Shown in pieces: positions 46,074 to 56,229 of a stretch of 56,229 nucleotides of DNA (the first letter of the stretch is position 1; every line of letters begins with the position of its first letter). The notes beneath the pieces were generated by a model that saw only the letters and a program-made list of their open reading frames with translations, made no database searches and was not told the origin of the DNA. Made by a program: the position numbers and the translations under genes. Source of the stretch: Salinisphaera sp. (lineage in GTDB: Bacteria > Pseudomonadota > Gammaproteobacteria > Nevskiales > Salinisphaeraceae); contig JAQIBT010000126.1 in assembly GCA_027858915.1 (NCBI GenBank), forward strand, positions 1 through 56,229, read 5' to 3'.

Positions 46074-46667
46074 ATGAGCGAACAGATCCGAGCAGTCGTT
46101 GCGCTGGGTAATCCCGGGCCAGATCATGCCCGGGATCGCCACAACGCCGGTTTCTGGCTGGCTGACGCGCTGGCGCGTCGCTGGCGCGTCGATTTCTCGC
46201 TGCAGAAGAAGTTCAAGGGCGAGCTCGCGCGGTTTGGCGCGGGCGACGATACTGTCTGGCTGCTGAAGCCGATGACGTTCATGAACGCCAGCGGGCAGGC
46301 TGCCCAGCCGCTGGCGGCCTTTCACAAGCTGAGCGCGCCCGAGATTCTCGTCGTGCACGACGAACTCGACCTGCCCCCGGGAATCGCACGCTTCAAGGAA
46401 GCCGGCGGCCACGGCGGCCACAACGGTCTTCGCGATATGCATCGCGTGATGGGCTCGCAGTACAAGCGCTTGCGTATCGGTATCGGCCATCCCGGCCATG
46501 CCTCGCGGGTACTTTCCCACGTACTGGGGACGCCGTCGCCGGACGACCAGATTGCTATCGACGCGGCGATCGATGCCAGCCTCGATGCGCTGGAGATCGT
46601 GCTCGATCGAGACAGGGGCTGGAACCGCGGCGCTCAACAACTCAATTCACGCAAGCCGCCGGCCTGA
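46074..46667 (+). CDS. pth: peptidyl-tRNA hydrolase
   Basis: 197 residues. LGNPG and RHNAGFW with catalytic His23, plus the DELDLPPG and GGHGGHNGLRD segments, match Pth, which frees tRNA from stalled peptidyl-tRNA. It is cotranscribed with rplY and precedes ychF. Confidence 0.97.
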   Translation: MSEQIRAVVALGNPGPDHARDRHNAGFWLADALARRWRVDFSLQKKFKGELARFGAGDDTVWLLKPMTFMNASGQAAQPLAAFHKLSAPEILVVHDELDLPPGIARFKEAGGHGGHNGLRDMHRVMGSQYKRLRIGIGHPGHASRVLSHVLGTPSPDDQIAIDAAIDASLDALEIVLDRDRGWNRGAQQLNSRKPPA

Positions 46668-46727
46668 ACGTCGCTCAGGGCTGTCTTGTGGCCCGCAGCG
46701 TGGACTAATACAAAAGGTATTCAAGGT

Positions 46728-47819
46728 ATGGCGCTTCAGATCGGCATCGTCGGCTTGCCCAACGTCGGCAAATCGACTCTCTTCAACGCGCTGACAGCGG
46801 CCGAGATCCCGGCCGAGAACTATCCGTTCTGTACCATCGACCCAAACGTAGGCGTGGTAATGGTTCCGGATCCGCGGCTCGACAAGCTCGCGGCTATCGT
46901 CCAGCCGGAGAAAATGCTGCCGACGGCGATCGAGTTCGTCGATATTGCAGGCCTTGTTGCGGGTGCCTCTACTGGCGAAGGGCTGGGCAACAAGTTCCTC
47001 GCCAATATCCGTGAGACCGATGCCGTGCTGCACGTGGTGCGCTGCTTCGAGGACGAAGACGTCATGCATGTCTCTGGCAAGGTCGATCCGATTGCCGACA
47101 TCGAAACCATCGATACCGAGCTGGCACTAGCGGATCTGACGACCGTGACGCGGGCAGTCGATCGCGCCGCCAAGGTGGCCAAGGGCGGCGACAAGACCGC
47201 CAGGCGCAACGTCGAGCTGTTCGAGCGCGTGCGTGATCATCTGGACACCGGCGCGCCGGTACGCGGCATGAGTCTCACGGACGATGAGCGTCAAGCGCTG
47301 CGCGAGCTGCATCTGATAACAGCCAAGCCCGCGTTGTTCGTTGCCAATGTCGACGAGGAAGGGTTCGAGAATAATCCGCTGCTCGACCAGGTAACAGCGC
47401 ACGCCGAAGCACAGAATGCGCTGGTAGTGCCGGTCTGCGCCGCGCTGGAAGGCGAACTCGCGCAACTTGACGGCGAGGACAAGATGGAATTCCTGGCCGA
47501 TCTGGGGCTCGAGGAGCCCGGTCTGAACCGCGTGATCCGCGCGGGCTATTCCCTTCTGGGGTTGCAGACCTTCTTCACCGCCGGACCGAAAGAAGTGCGT
47601 GCCTGGACCGTGCGAGCCGGTTCCACTGCGCCGCAGGCCGCCGGCGTCATTCACACTGATTTCGAACGCGGTTTCATCCGTGCCGAAGTCATTGGCTATG
47701 ACGACTACGTCACCTTGGGCGGCGAGAAAGGAGCCAAGGAGTCCGGCCGCAATCGTCTCGAGGGCAAGGAGTACCGGATGGTGGAAGGCGACGTGGTCCA
47801 TTTCCGCTTCAACGTCTGA
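46728..47819 (+). CDS. ychF: Obg-family ATPase YchF/OLA1
   Basis: 363 residues from ATG 46728. The P-loop is [20 protein letters not shown] holds the switch, and the C-terminal TGS domain includes [21 protein letters not shown]. It is a ribosome- and stress-linked ATPase. Upstream, 46706-46722 carries an AATACAAAAGG-like stretch also found in repeat element B. Confidence 0.96.
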   Translation: MALQIGIVGLPNVGKSTLFNALTAAEIPAENYPFCTIDPNVGVVMVPDPRLDKLAAIVQPEKMLPTAIEFVDIAGLVAGASTGEGLGNKFLANIRETDAVLHVVRCFEDEDVMHVSGKVDPIADIETIDTELALADLTTVTRAVDRAAKVAKGGDKTARRNVELFERVRDHLDTGAPVRGMSLTDDERQALRELHLITAKPALFVANVDEEGFENNPLLDQVTAHAEAQNALVVPVCAALEGELAQLDGEDKMEFLADLGLEEPGLNRVIRAGYSLLGLQTFFTAGPKEVRAWTVRAGSTAPQAAGVIHTDFERGFIRAEVIGYDDYVTLGGEKGAKESGRNRLEGKEYRMVEGDVVHFRFNV

Positions 47820-47897
47820 ACCGATTTCCAGCAGATCAAAAAAATAGCCGACTTGTCTTGACGATTTGGCTCGGCACGAACATACTCTCGCGCCTTC

Positions 47898-47973
47898 GGC
47901 TATGTAGCTCAGGGGTTAGAGCATCGCATTCATAATGCGAGGGTCGGTGGTTCAAATCCACCCATAGCCACCA
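47898..47973 (+). tRNA. tRNA-Met (CAU, elongator)
   Basis: Acceptor arm GGCTATG pairs with CATAGCC, the anticodon loop is TTCATAA, T-loop TTCAAAT, and CCA is encoded. It closely resembles elongator tRNA-Met. The tRNA-Ile2 alternative (modified CAU) is less likely. Confidence 0.95.
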
Positions 47974-47981
47974 GATGTCAA

Positions 47982-48004
47982 GCCAGGAGCCTCAGGCTCC
48001 TGGC
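47982..48004. terminator. hairpin after tRNA-Met
   Basis: GCCAGGAGCC and GGCTCCTGGC form a perfect 10-bp stem with a TCA loop, 9 nt after the tRNA. No T-tract follows. Confidence 0.5.
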
Positions 48005-48185
48005 CGCCCGGCGGCACGCCCTAGTGGATCCCGACGTCATGGCGTCGGTCGACCTCTGCTGTTGTCGGCCGCGCCCGACAAGCATCGATGGAAAAACGAT
48101 CGAATAGGTCTCATCCGGATGGCCACGTTGCTCCTCTTCCGCTAGCTGCTAGACTCGGGTCCAAGCGCGAGTGACTGCATAGGCT

Positions 48186-49592
48186 ATGGCAAACAAAACT
48201 GACCTTGGGCGACGAAAGCCCCTGAAGCTCAAGACCGGTTCTTTCGATCGAAACGCAGCGATGGCGCGCATGGGCATGGTTGCTGGCGCGTCCTTTGCCG
48301 GTCATACGCTGGGTAATCTTTTCCGCAGTAAGGCGGGCCGTGAGGCGCGCAACCGCGACTTCTACGTCAAACAGGCTCAGTATCTGGCCAACGAACTGGG
48401 CCAGCTCAAGGGCAGCGTGATGAAGGTCGGGCAGATGCTGTCCGTGTATGGCCAGTACTTCATGCCGCCCGAGGCAATCGAAGTCCTTCGCAGCCTCCAG
48501 GACGACAGCCCGCCAGTGGCGTGGGATGATCTCGAGCCGGTGGTGATCGAACGTCTCGGCCGCGATCGACTGGCCGAAATCGAGATCGACCCTGAACCGC
48601 TTGCCGCAGCCTCGCTGGGGCAGGTGCATCGGGCTACCCGCAAGTCGGACGGCCGTCAGCTGTGCGTGAAAGTCCAGTATCCGCAGTTGGCCGACGCCAT
48701 CGATAGCGATATTCGTACCCTGACCAGCATCGTACGTCTGGCCCGCCTGGCACCCAAAGGCGTCGAGCTGACCTCGATCATGGAAGAGGTGCGCGAGATG
48801 ATCTATCGCGAGGTCGACTATGACCGTGAGCTGCGCATGACGCGAGAATTCTCGCAGCGCCTGGCCGGCGATGAGCGCTATGTGGTGCCCGAAGTCTTTC
48901 CCGAGTATTCCACCGAAACGATTCTGGTGACGTCCTATGAGGCCGCAGACCACGTGCAGAGCGAGCGGGTAAAGAATCTTCCTCAGCCGCGGCGCAACGA
49001 GTTGGGTGAGTCGGCCTTGAACCTGTTCTTCCTGGAATTTTTCGACTGGGGCATCGTTCAGACGGACCCGCATTTTGGTAACTACAAGGTGCGCGTCGAC
49101 GAGAACGGCGAGCACGACCAGCTGGTGCTGATTGATTTTGGAGCGACGCGTGAGTTCGCACCGCGTTTTCTGGGTGCCTACTACGACACCGTGGCCGGCG
49201 CTTTCGAAAGCGATGCCGACAAGCTGATCGACGGCGCGATCGGCATCAACTTGCTGCGGCGCGATTCACCGCAGCATGTATTCGACAGTTTTGCCAAGCT
49301 AGGTATGCTCATGATCGAGCCGTTCCGCAAGCAACCGCCAGCGGAGCTTTCTACCCCTGACGGCAAGTACAAATGGGGCGAGTCGGATCTGTTCTGGCGC
49401 GTCTCGCGCGCCGTCCAGGATGCGGCTATCTCGCGCTGGTTCCGTATTCCACCGCGCGAGATCGTGTTTCTGCATCGGCGGCTGGGCGGCGTGTTTGTCC
49501 TGCTGTCGGTATTCGATACCGAGCTCAATTCGCACGATCTGCTGGCGCGATATTTGTACAAACCGGACGGGCGCATACGGCCGGAAGCCTGA
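48186..49592 (+). CDS. ABC1/UbiB-family atypical kinase
   Basis: 468 residues. The KxGQ motif (LKGSVMKVGQ), the AAASLGQVH loop, the Lys in CVKVQYP and DFGATREF are the ABC1/ADCK signatures. It resembles AarF-type proteins linked to ubiquinone biology but has no membrane tail like UbiB. The DUF2505 gene follows 28 nt later. Confidence 0.88.
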   Translation: MANKTDLGRRKPLKLKTGSFDRNAAMARMGMVAGASFAGHTLGNLFRSKAGREARNRDFYVKQAQYLANELGQLKGSVMKVGQMLSVYGQYFMPPEAIEVLRSLQDDSPPVAWDDLEPVVIERLGRDRLAEIEIDPEPLAAASLGQVHRATRKSDGRQLCVKVQYPQLADAIDSDIRTLTSIVRLARLAPKGVELTSIMEEVREMIYREVDYDRELRMTREFSQRLAGDERYVVPEVFPEYSTETILVTSYEAADHVQSERVKNLPQPRRNELGESALNLFFLEFFDWGIVQTDPHFGNYKVRVDENGEHDQLVLIDFGATREFAPRFLGAYYDTVAGAFESDADKLIDGAIGINLLRRDSPQHVFDSFAKLGMLMIEPFRKQPPAELSTPDGKYKWGESDLFWRVSRAVQDAAISRWFRIPPREIVFLHRRLGGVFVLLSVFDTELNSHDLLARYLYKPDGRIRPEA

Positions 49593-49620
49593 GCCTCTCT
49601 ATATTTTCCAAGGACCCTGC

Positions 49621-50118
49621 ATGAAGTTTGAAGAGACTTTCGATTTCGATTATCCCGCCGACGTCATCATGCGCATGTTTGGCGACAAGGATTATTATCT
49701 GGCCAAGTACCAGCGAATGGGCGGCAATGCGCCCGAACTGCTGGATCACAAGGAAAGCGCCGACACCTTCGAGATCACCGTCCGGCACGCGCTGGATGCC
49801 GCCAATCTGAAATTTCCGGATTTCATCAAGAGCCGGATCGGCGATTCGCTCTACCTGAAACAGACCGATACCTGGCATGCGTCGCGCAAGACCGGCCGAA
49901 TCGACATCGATATCGAGAAGGCGCCGGTCGACGTCCGGATCGATATGAAGCTCGCCGACCACGACAGCGGCTCGCGGGTGACCATGAATTTCGATATCAA
50001 GGCCGGGATTCCGCTGATCGGCGGCAAGATCGAGAAGGCCGTCGCCGGCCCGATGACCAAATACACGCTGCGCGATCTGGCCCTGACCAATAAAATGGCA
50101 CCGGACTACGCCAAGTAG
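49621..50118 (+). CDS. DUF2505 protein
   Basis: 165 residues from ATG 49621 (AAGGA upstream). A SRPBCC-like short alpha/beta protein whose start (MKFEETFDFDYPADVIMRMF) and end (GPMTKYTLRDL) match DUF2505. A lipid- or ligand-binding role is guessed. Probably cotranscribed with the ABC1 kinase gene. Confidence 0.82.
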   Translation: MKFEETFDFDYPADVIMRMFGDKDYYLAKYQRMGGNAPELLDHKESADTFEITVRHALDAANLKFPDFIKSRIGDSLYLKQTDTWHASRKTGRIDIDIEKAPVDVRIDMKLADHDSGSRVTMNFDIKAGIPLIGGKIEKAVAGPMTKYTLRDLALTNKMAPDYAK

Positions 50119-50125
50119 CAGAGCG

Positions 50126-50372
50126 CATTTGCGGATGAAGCAGCGACATGGCCTGAAGCAAGACGTTTTATCCGCAGATTACGCATAAAGACGCAGATTA
50201 AAAGACAAGAAAGAAGACTGGCTGCTTAGCCGGTGCCGAGTCTCGCGCCCCACCAGGCGCTAAAACATTCGGATATCGCTTCTGAACAGTAAATCCTTCT
50301 GCTTTTTAATCTGCGAACATCTGCGTAATGTGCGGACAAATGCTTTTGTATTATTTGCGTTAATTCGCGGAC
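50126..50372. repeat. long inverted-repeat element C
   Basis: The left arm ATCCGCAGATTACGC...ACGCAGATTAAAAG (50170-50204) is mirrored by TTTTTAATCTGCG..CATCTGCGTAATG (50303-50330). The right end GCGGAC is followed by GGAATCCTG, which matches in the reverse sense the sequence before element A. Ends and core tie it to A and B. Confidence 0.7.
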
Positions 50373-50407
50373 GGAATCCTGCCTTGATGCCAGCCAATCC
50401 GAGCCGA

Positions 50408-53008
50408 TTACTTGATCAGAGCCTTTAGCGCATACAGCCGGTTCAGTGCCTCGCGCGGGGTGAGGTCGTCGCAGTCGATCTCCTCGAGCGCTTCGCGCAG
50501 TGCCTCGGCGGCGCTATCGGGCGTAGGCTCTGGTGTTGGCGCTTCAAACAACCCCATCTGTGGCCTGGCGGCTGCACGGGATTCGGCTTCGAGTTCGGCC
50601 AGATGTTTCTCTGCTCGCTGAATCACCTTTCGCGGCACGCCGGCGAGCGAGGCCACCTGCAGCCCGAAGCTGCGCGACGCCGGCCCCGGCCGGATCGCAT
50701 GCAGGAATACCAGCTTCTGTTCGCCGCCGGACTGATAATCGGCGACCTCGAAGTGCGCGTTCTGGCTGGCTGGCCAGTCGGCAGCGATCTGGGCGAGCTC
50801 GAAATAGTGGGTAGCAAACAGCGTATAGGCACGATTGTGGGTCGCCAGCCGCTCGGCCACCGCGCGCGCCAGCGCCAGGCCGTCGTAGGTTGAAGTGCCG
50901 CGGCCGATTTCGTCCAGCAGCACTAGCGAATGATCAGTCGCGTGATGCAGAATCTGCGCGGTCTCGCTCATCTCCACCATGAACGTTGATTGCCCGGCCG
51001 ATAGATCGTCGCCGGCGCCGATCCGCGTGAAGATCCGGTCCAGCGGCCCGATTACTGCGCGCTCGGCGGGCACGAACGAGCCGATATGCGCTAGTAGCAC
51101 GATCAACGCGGTCTGGCGCATATAGGTCGACTTGCCGCCCATGTTGGGGCCGGTGATCAGCATCAGCCGGCAGTCGTCGTCCAGTGTTGTATCGTTGGCG
51201 ACGAACGGCGCATCCGAGAACTGCTCGACTACCGGATGCCGGCCGCCAGTGATCGCGATACCGGGCGTGTCCGCAAGCTCGGGCGCAATCCAGCGATAAT
51301 CGACGGCACAAAGCGCGAGCGTACACAGCACGTCCAGCCGGCTCAGGCCGTCAGCGATTGATTGCAGACGCGCCATATGCCTCGCAAGTTCGTCTACGAG
51401 CTCGGCATACAGCGCTTTCTCGCGGGCCAGTGCGCGTTCGCGCGCCGACAGCACCTTGTCCTCGAAGCCCTTGAGCTCGGGCGTTATATAGCGCTCGACT
51501 GCTTTGAGCGTCTGCCGGCGCTGATAATCGATAGGTGCCTTGTCGGCGTGCGCGCGGCTCATCTCGATGTAATAGCCGTGTACCCGGTTGTAGCCAACCT
51601 TGAGCGTGTCGACGCCGGTACGCTCGCGCTCACGGGCTTCCAACTCGGCCAGATAGCCGTTGGCGTTGGACGACAGCGCGCGCAGCTCGTCCAGGGTGTC
51701 ATCGTAGCCGCTAGCCAGTACGCCGCCGTCGCGCACCACGACCGGCGGGTTGGCGATAATGGCCCGACCGAGCAGGATGGCTAGATCATCTGCGGGGTCG
51801 AGTGCGGTATCGATGGCCGCAAGCAATGGGGCATCAAGCGCGCCAAGCGCCTGCTTGATCGCCGGCAGACCAGCCAGTGCGCTTGCCAGGCCCGACAGAT
51901 CGCGCGGGCGCGCCGAGCCCAGGGCAATACGGGTGGCAATGCGTTCGACGTCGGCGATCTCGCGCAGTGCCGTCAGCAAGACATTGCCTGAGCCGGTCAT
52001 CAGCGTCTCGATCGCTTGATGGCGATGGCGCAGGGCGTTGAAATCACGGCTGGGCTGGGCCAGCCAGCGCCGCAGGGCTCGTGCGCCCATGGTGGTGGCA
52101 CAACGATCCAGCAGGCCGACCAGGCTATGGCGTGTATCGCCAGTGGCACTGCGGTCGATCTCCAGATTGCGCCGGCTCGGCCCGTCGAGCACCAGGGTGT
52201 CGCCGACCGCGTAGGTGCGCATGGAGGCGATATGGCCCAGGGCGGCCCGCTGGGTGCTTTCGACATAGTCAAGCAGCGCGCCGGCGGCGGCTACTGCGCG
52301 TGGCATGTTGCGACAGCCGAACGCATCCAGCTGAGCGACCTCGAAGAAGCTTTCCAGCTTGCGCCGTGCCGAGACGTTGTCGAACAGCCAGGCGGGGCGC
52401 TCGGTAAGCGCGGCACCAGTCACCGCCGGCACTCGATCACTGCTGCCTTCGGCAAACAGGATCTCGCGCGGCGCCAGCCGGGCCAGCTCGGCGGACAGTG
52501 CCGCCTGATCGGCGACCTCGGTTACCGCCATGTCGCCGCGCGCCAACTCCAGCACGGCAATGCCGATCGCACGCTTGGCCGGCGCAATCGCCACCAGCAG
52601 ATTGGCCTGGCGCGCATCCAGCAGCGCGTCGTCGGTGACCGTGCCGGGCGTCACCACGCGCACGACCTCGCGTCGTACCGGGCCCTTGGTAGCACCCGGT
52701 GCTTCCATCTGCTCGCAAATCGCGACTGATTCACCGCGCGCGATCAGCTTGGCGAGATAGGATTCAGCGGCGTGATAAGGCACGCCCGCCATGGGAATCG
52801 AGCGGCCGCCTGATTCGCCGCGCGCGGTAAGCGTGATACCAAGCAGTTCGGCGGCGCGCCGCGCATCGTCCAGGAACAGCTCGTAGAAATCGCCCATGCG
52901 GTAGAACACCAGCATATGCGGGTATTCTTCCTTGATCGTCAGATACTGACGCATCATCGGCGTGTGTTGGGCGTGGGCAGGCTCGGTGGCCGATTCACTC
53001 ATGGGCAT
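50408..53008 (-). CDS. mutS: DNA mismatch repair protein MutS
   Basis: 866 residues from ATG 53008 (or 864 from 53002). MGDFYELF is the mismatch-reading Phe-x-Glu motif. Walker [24 protein letters not shown] and the FATHYFEL switch follow. The C-terminal tail after 800 is acidic. It recognises mismatches with MutL. The frame extending to 53146 includes a palindromic repeat and is not used. Confidence 0.97.
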   Translation of the reverse strand: MPMSESATEPAHAQHTPMMRQYLTIKEEYPHMLVFYRMGDFYELFLDDARRAAELLGITLTARGESGGRSIPMAGVPYHAAESYLAKLIARGESVAICEQMEAPGATKGPVRREVVRVVTPGTVTDDALLDARQANLLVAIAPAKRAIGIAVLELARGDMAVTEVADQAALSAELARLAPREILFAEGSSDRVPAVTGAALTERPAWLFDNVSARRKLESFFEVAQLDAFGCRNMPRAVAAAGALLDYVESTQRAALGHIASMRTYAVGDTLVLDGPSRRNLEIDRSATGDTRHSLVGLLDRCATTMGARALRRWLAQPSRDFNALRHRHQAIETLMTGSGNVLLTALREIADVERIATRIALGSARPRDLSGLASALAGLPAIKQALGALDAPLLAAIDTALDPADDLAILLGRAIIANPPVVVRDGGVLASGYDDTLDELRALSSNANGYLAELEARERERTGVDTLKVGYNRVHGYYIEMSRAHADKAPIDYQRRQTLKAVERYITPELKGFEDKVLSARERALAREKALYAELVDELARHMARLQSIADGLSRLDVLCTLALCAVDYRWIAPELADTPGIAITGGRHPVVEQFSDAPFVANDTTLDDDCRLMLITGPNMGGKSTYMRQTALIVLLAHIGSFVPAERAVIGPLDRIFTRIGAGDDLSAGQSTFMVEMSETAQILHHATDHSLVLLDEIGRGTSTYDGLALARAVAERLATHNRAYTLFATHYFELAQIAADWPASQNAHFEVADYQSGGEQKLVFLHAIRPGPASRSFGLQVASLAGVPRKVIQRAEKHLAELEAESRAAARPQMGLFEAPTPEPTPDSAAEALREALEEIDCDDLTPREALNRLYALKALIK

Positions 53009-53048
53009 ACGCTTTGTGGCGCCGGAACGGCGTGATTGATCTTGCGCC

Positions 53049-53097
53049 AGGGCCTGCGACGGTTTCATTCGACACCGGATGAAACAGCGACAAAGCC
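53049..53097. repeat. short palindromic repeat, member 4
   Basis: GGGCCTGCGACGGTTTCAT is mirrored by ATGAAACAGCGACAAAGCCC, with GTTTCAT/ATGAAAC (53062-53068 and 53079-53085) as a perfect inner stem. It lies between the divergent mutS and pncC genes. Confidence 0.6.
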
Positions 53098-53174
53098 CAG
53101 TGTGGGCAATTAGGGTGACCAATTGTAGTGATTGACACCGATTCACGCAGGCCGATGGATGGCATAATCAGCAG

Positions 53175-53684
53175 ATGATTGCACCATACGATCCGGATCG
53201 CGCGATTGCCGGCGTCGTCGAGCAGCTGGCTGCGCTGCTGCCGGCCCGATTCCAGCGGCTGGCGACTGCCGAATCCTGTACCGGCGGCCTGATCGCGGCT
53301 GCCTGTACCGACGTAGCCGGCAGTTCAAATTGGTTCGAGCGCGGCTATGTCACGTATTCCAACCAAGCCAAACACGCTGATCTGAAGGTCGACGCCGATC
53401 TGCTCGAACGCCACGGCGCGGTCAGCGAGCCAGTGGTCGCGGCCATGCTCGGCGGCACGCTGGCAGCTGCCGGCAGCGACTGGGCGATTGCGGTTTCCGG
53501 CGTTGCCGGGCCGGGCGGTGGCAGCGCCGACAAGCCGGTCGGTACGGTCTTCATCGGCTGGCAGCAGCGCGGCGGCCAGCCAGAGGTTGTGCGCTACGAT
53601 CTGGCTGGTGACCGTTCTGCTGTGCGGCGGGCCGCAGTACTGGCAGCACTGGTGGGCCTGCGCGAACGCGTCGATGTGCAATAG
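53175..53684 (+). CDS. pncC: nicotinamide-nucleotide amidase (CinA C-terminal type)
   Basis: 169 residues. TAESCTGG holds the active Ser/Lys region, with VAGSSNWFERGYVTYSN and SGVAGPGGGSADKPVGTV. It deamidates NMN in the pyridine nucleotide cycle. Located upstream of recA as in many gammaproteobacteria. Confidence 0.93.
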   Translation: MIAPYDPDRAIAGVVEQLAALLPARFQRLATAESCTGGLIAAACTDVAGSSNWFERGYVTYSNQAKHADLKVDADLLERHGAVSEPVVAAMLGGTLAAAGSDWAIAVSGVAGPGGGSADKPVGTVFIGWQQRGGQPEVVRYDLAGDRSAVRRAAVLAALVGLRERVDVQ

Positions 53685-53987
53685 ATAGCAGCGAACGCCC
53701 GACGTCTTTTCCGCGCGGGCTTGAGAAAGAGCGCTTTGTGCCGCATGTTTGTCTGGCAAGAAAATCGCGGTTATATGAATCAGTCGGCCGCCAGTCCATA
53801 CAGCCGAGAAGCGGTTCGCAGTCGTCGTAAGTCTTGATCGAAAAGTAAGGCTGGTGCTGTGCTGGCCGCCCACAGGACGCTGGCGCCGCCTCACGCGCTA
53901 TCTATGGAATAATGCCCGCCGAGGCACCCAATCTGACACGCGCGCGACGCTAGGGCGTTGCGTCTGCCCGACCGGAAACCGATTGTC
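53685..53987. other. pncC-recA intergenic region
   Basis: No gene. I searched by eye for a LexA box (CTGT N8 ACAG) and found none. The nearest, CTGT...ACAG in the stretch before 53880, has 11 nt between the halves. Confidence 0.35.
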
Positions 53988-55115
<1,128 letters not shown>

Positions 55116-55138
55116 CGCTGCACGCCATTCGTCGAGGC

Positions 55139-55157
55139 AAGACAGGAATCTTGTCTT
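55139..55157 (+). terminator. small hairpin between recA and recX
   Basis: AAGACA and TGTCTT pair around a 7-nt loop. It is short and may partly terminate recA transcripts, as seen in other recA-recX units. Confidence 0.35.
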
Positions 55158-55205
55158 CTGTTCGCTTCGGCAAACGATGATGAAGCGCTTTGTTTGGGAG
55201 CAGCC

Positions 55206-55712
55206 ATGGAGCCAGACGATCCGGGCTCTCATACTCATTGGGATGCCCAGTCGGATGAACAGGAAGCCATTCACGTCGAGCGGCTGGCGATCCGCAAGCG
55301 CGCGATGGATTTTCTGGCTCGTCGTGAGCACTCGCGCGCAGAGCTCGAGACCAAGCTGAGAAAGCGCGAGCACGCCAGTGACGATATCGAATACGTGCTC
55401 GATGAACTGGTTGATGATGGTCTGTTATCGAATGCACGCTACGCGCAGGCCATCGTTGAATCCAAGGCCAGTCGCGGTGTCGGCCCGGTGCGTATCCGCG
55501 CTGAGCTGGTTTCGGTCGGCGTGGCGGATCAGCAGATAGAAATCGCACTGGATGAGGCTGGCGTCGACTGGATGAGCATTGCGCGAGCGGTCCGTATCAA
55601 GCGATTTGGCCCCGAACTGCCGCCGGATTATCCGGCCAAGGCCAAACAGATGCGCTTTCTGCAACAGCGCGGCTTCGATATGGATCAACTCCACGCCGCC
55701 TTCGATGATTGA
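55206..55712 (+). CDS. recX: regulatory protein RecX
   Basis: 168 residues from ATG 55206 (GGGAG upstream). RREHSRAELETKLRKR, LDELVDDGLLSNARYAQAIVESKASRG and a final FLQQRGFDMDQL match the three-helix repeats of RecX, which limits RecA filaments. It overlaps no gene. Confidence 0.93.
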   Translation: MEPDDPGSHTHWDAQSDEQEAIHVERLAIRKRAMDFLARREHSRAELETKLRKREHASDDIEYVLDELVDDGLLSNARYAQAIVESKASRGVGPVRIRAELVSVGVADQQIEIALDEAGVDWMSIARAVRIKRFGPELPPDYPAKAKQMRFLQQRGFDMDQLHAAFDD

Positions 55713-55780
55713 CTACGGCTTGCGGGATTTCGTGGATAGGCAGACGCTGCCCGCATGATCCTCTTATTATTACGAACCTT

Positions 55781-56092
55781 ATGAAAGTTACCGCAGAAAT
55801 CTGTGTCATCCCCATGGGTGCAGGCGTGTCTGTGTCGGCCTATGTCGCTGCCTGTCAGCCAATTCTGGAAGGGGCTGGCTTGAAACCCCAGATGCACGCC
55901 TATGGTACGAACGTAGAAGGCGAATGGGACGATGTCTTCGCCGCTTTCAAGCGTTGCCATGAAATCATTCACGATCAGGGTGTGCCGCGCGTCTTCACAA
56001 CCATCAAGGTAGGCAGCCGGACTGATCGCCAGCAAGGCAACGAAGACAAGATCGCCAGCGCGCGCCGCGCGGGTGAGCAGCGCCAGCATTGA
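55781..56092 (+). CDS. MTH1187/YkoF-type thiamine-binding-like protein
   Basis: 103 residues from ATG 55781. The KVTAEICVIPMGAGVSVSAYVA start and GLKPQMHAYGTNVEGEWDDVF segment are typical of this DUF77 family, which binds thiamine-like ligands. No thiamine genes are nearby. Confidence 0.85.
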   Translation: MKVTAEICVIPMGAGVSVSAYVAACQPILEGAGLKPQMHAYGTNVEGEWDDVFAAFKRCHEIIHDQGVPRVFTTIKVGSRTDRQQGNEDKIASARRAGEQRQH

Positions 56093-56114
56093 AGACCGTC
56101 CGGTGTGCCGACTA

Positions 56115-56136
56115 GGGCCAGTTGCCGTTTCGTGCG
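56115..56136. repeat. short palindromic repeat, member 5 (half)
   Basis: GGGCCAGTTGCCGTTTCGTG matches the unit at 36661 with few changes. Confidence 0.45.
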
Positions 56137-56160
56137 CGCGCCGCGTTGGAGTCCTCAAAT

Positions 56161-56229
56161 GGTCTCAGGCAAGGCGCGAGTCGCCGGTCGTGGCTGGCCA
56201 CGATCAAGACTTGCAACGCCGTCTGAGGC
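56161..56229. repeat. structured sequence at window end
   Basis: TCGTGG (56188-56193) and CCACGA (56198-56203) form an inner stem. Outer arms CTCAG...GGCG and CGCC...CTGAG are imperfectly inverted. Purpose unknown. Confidence 0.3.

Noticed and set aside
45396-46640. 414-residue minus-strand frame over rplY and pth
   Set aside because: It runs antisense through two certain genes and its acidic/hydrophobic pattern mirrors their codons.

Overview
The window looks like chromosome of a GC-rich gammaproteobacterium. The housekeeping blocks hemA-prfA-prmC, lolB/tRNA-Gln/prs/rplY/pth/ychF and mutS/pncC/recA/recX are arranged as in gammaproteobacteria. Several proteins are acidic, for example the Asp/Glu tail of L25, and there is a complete betaine-type N-demethylation cluster. 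A marine or halophilic genus such as Salinisphaera would fit, but that is inference, not something the sequence proves.

Layout. Bases 1-4700 are an accessory patch. It holds a truncated IS110-family transposase with a structured non-coding end (candidate bridge RNA), REP-like palindromic units, a higBA toxin-antitoxin pair, an integron-cassette relic carrying a frameshifted PIN toxin and its antitoxin, and a decayed REP-associated (RAYT) transposase. Next come a 3-hydroxyisobutyrate-dehydrogenase-family gene, a small secreted Ser/Asn-rich protein and a FUSC-family exporter (3.7-7.8 kb).

Bases 8183-19506 are the main catabolic island: dgcA-dgcB-etfA-etfB (N-methyl amine demethylation feeding electrons to quinone), a GATase1-AraC regulator on the opposite strand, a Rieske N-demethylase-type oxygenase with its own flavoprotein reductase and [2Fe-2S] ferredoxin, and a second GATase1-AraC regulator. 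Together they would take a quaternary amine such as glycine betaine or stachydrine through two demethylations. The true substrate cannot be read from sequence. An MFS remnant follows.

Bases 20.3-36.5 kb hold a quinone-oxidoreductase-like MDR enzyme, a VolA/Pla-type surface lipase, dcd, a DUF3108/purN/purM operon divergent from perM and hda, wrbA, a lytic transglycosylase, proS, an unusual overlapping JAMM / CDF-like / L,D-transpeptidase operon, NAD-type isocitrate dehydrogenase and a PEP-CTERM protein. Bases 36.7-56.2 kb are core genes: prmC-prfA-hemA, a TPR protein-lolB, an Fsr-like MFS transporter, tRNA-Gln, prs, rplY, pth, ychF, tRNA-Met, an ABC1 kinase, DUF2505, mutS, pncC, recA, recX and a thiamine-binding-family protein.

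Two dispersed intergenic repeat families run through the core region. One is a set of long inverted-repeat elements of about 160-250 bp (near 24.6, 29.4 and 50.2 kb). The other is a short palindromic unit (near 18.4, 36.7, 45.2, 53.1 and 56.1 kb). No CRISPR array or rRNA was seen.
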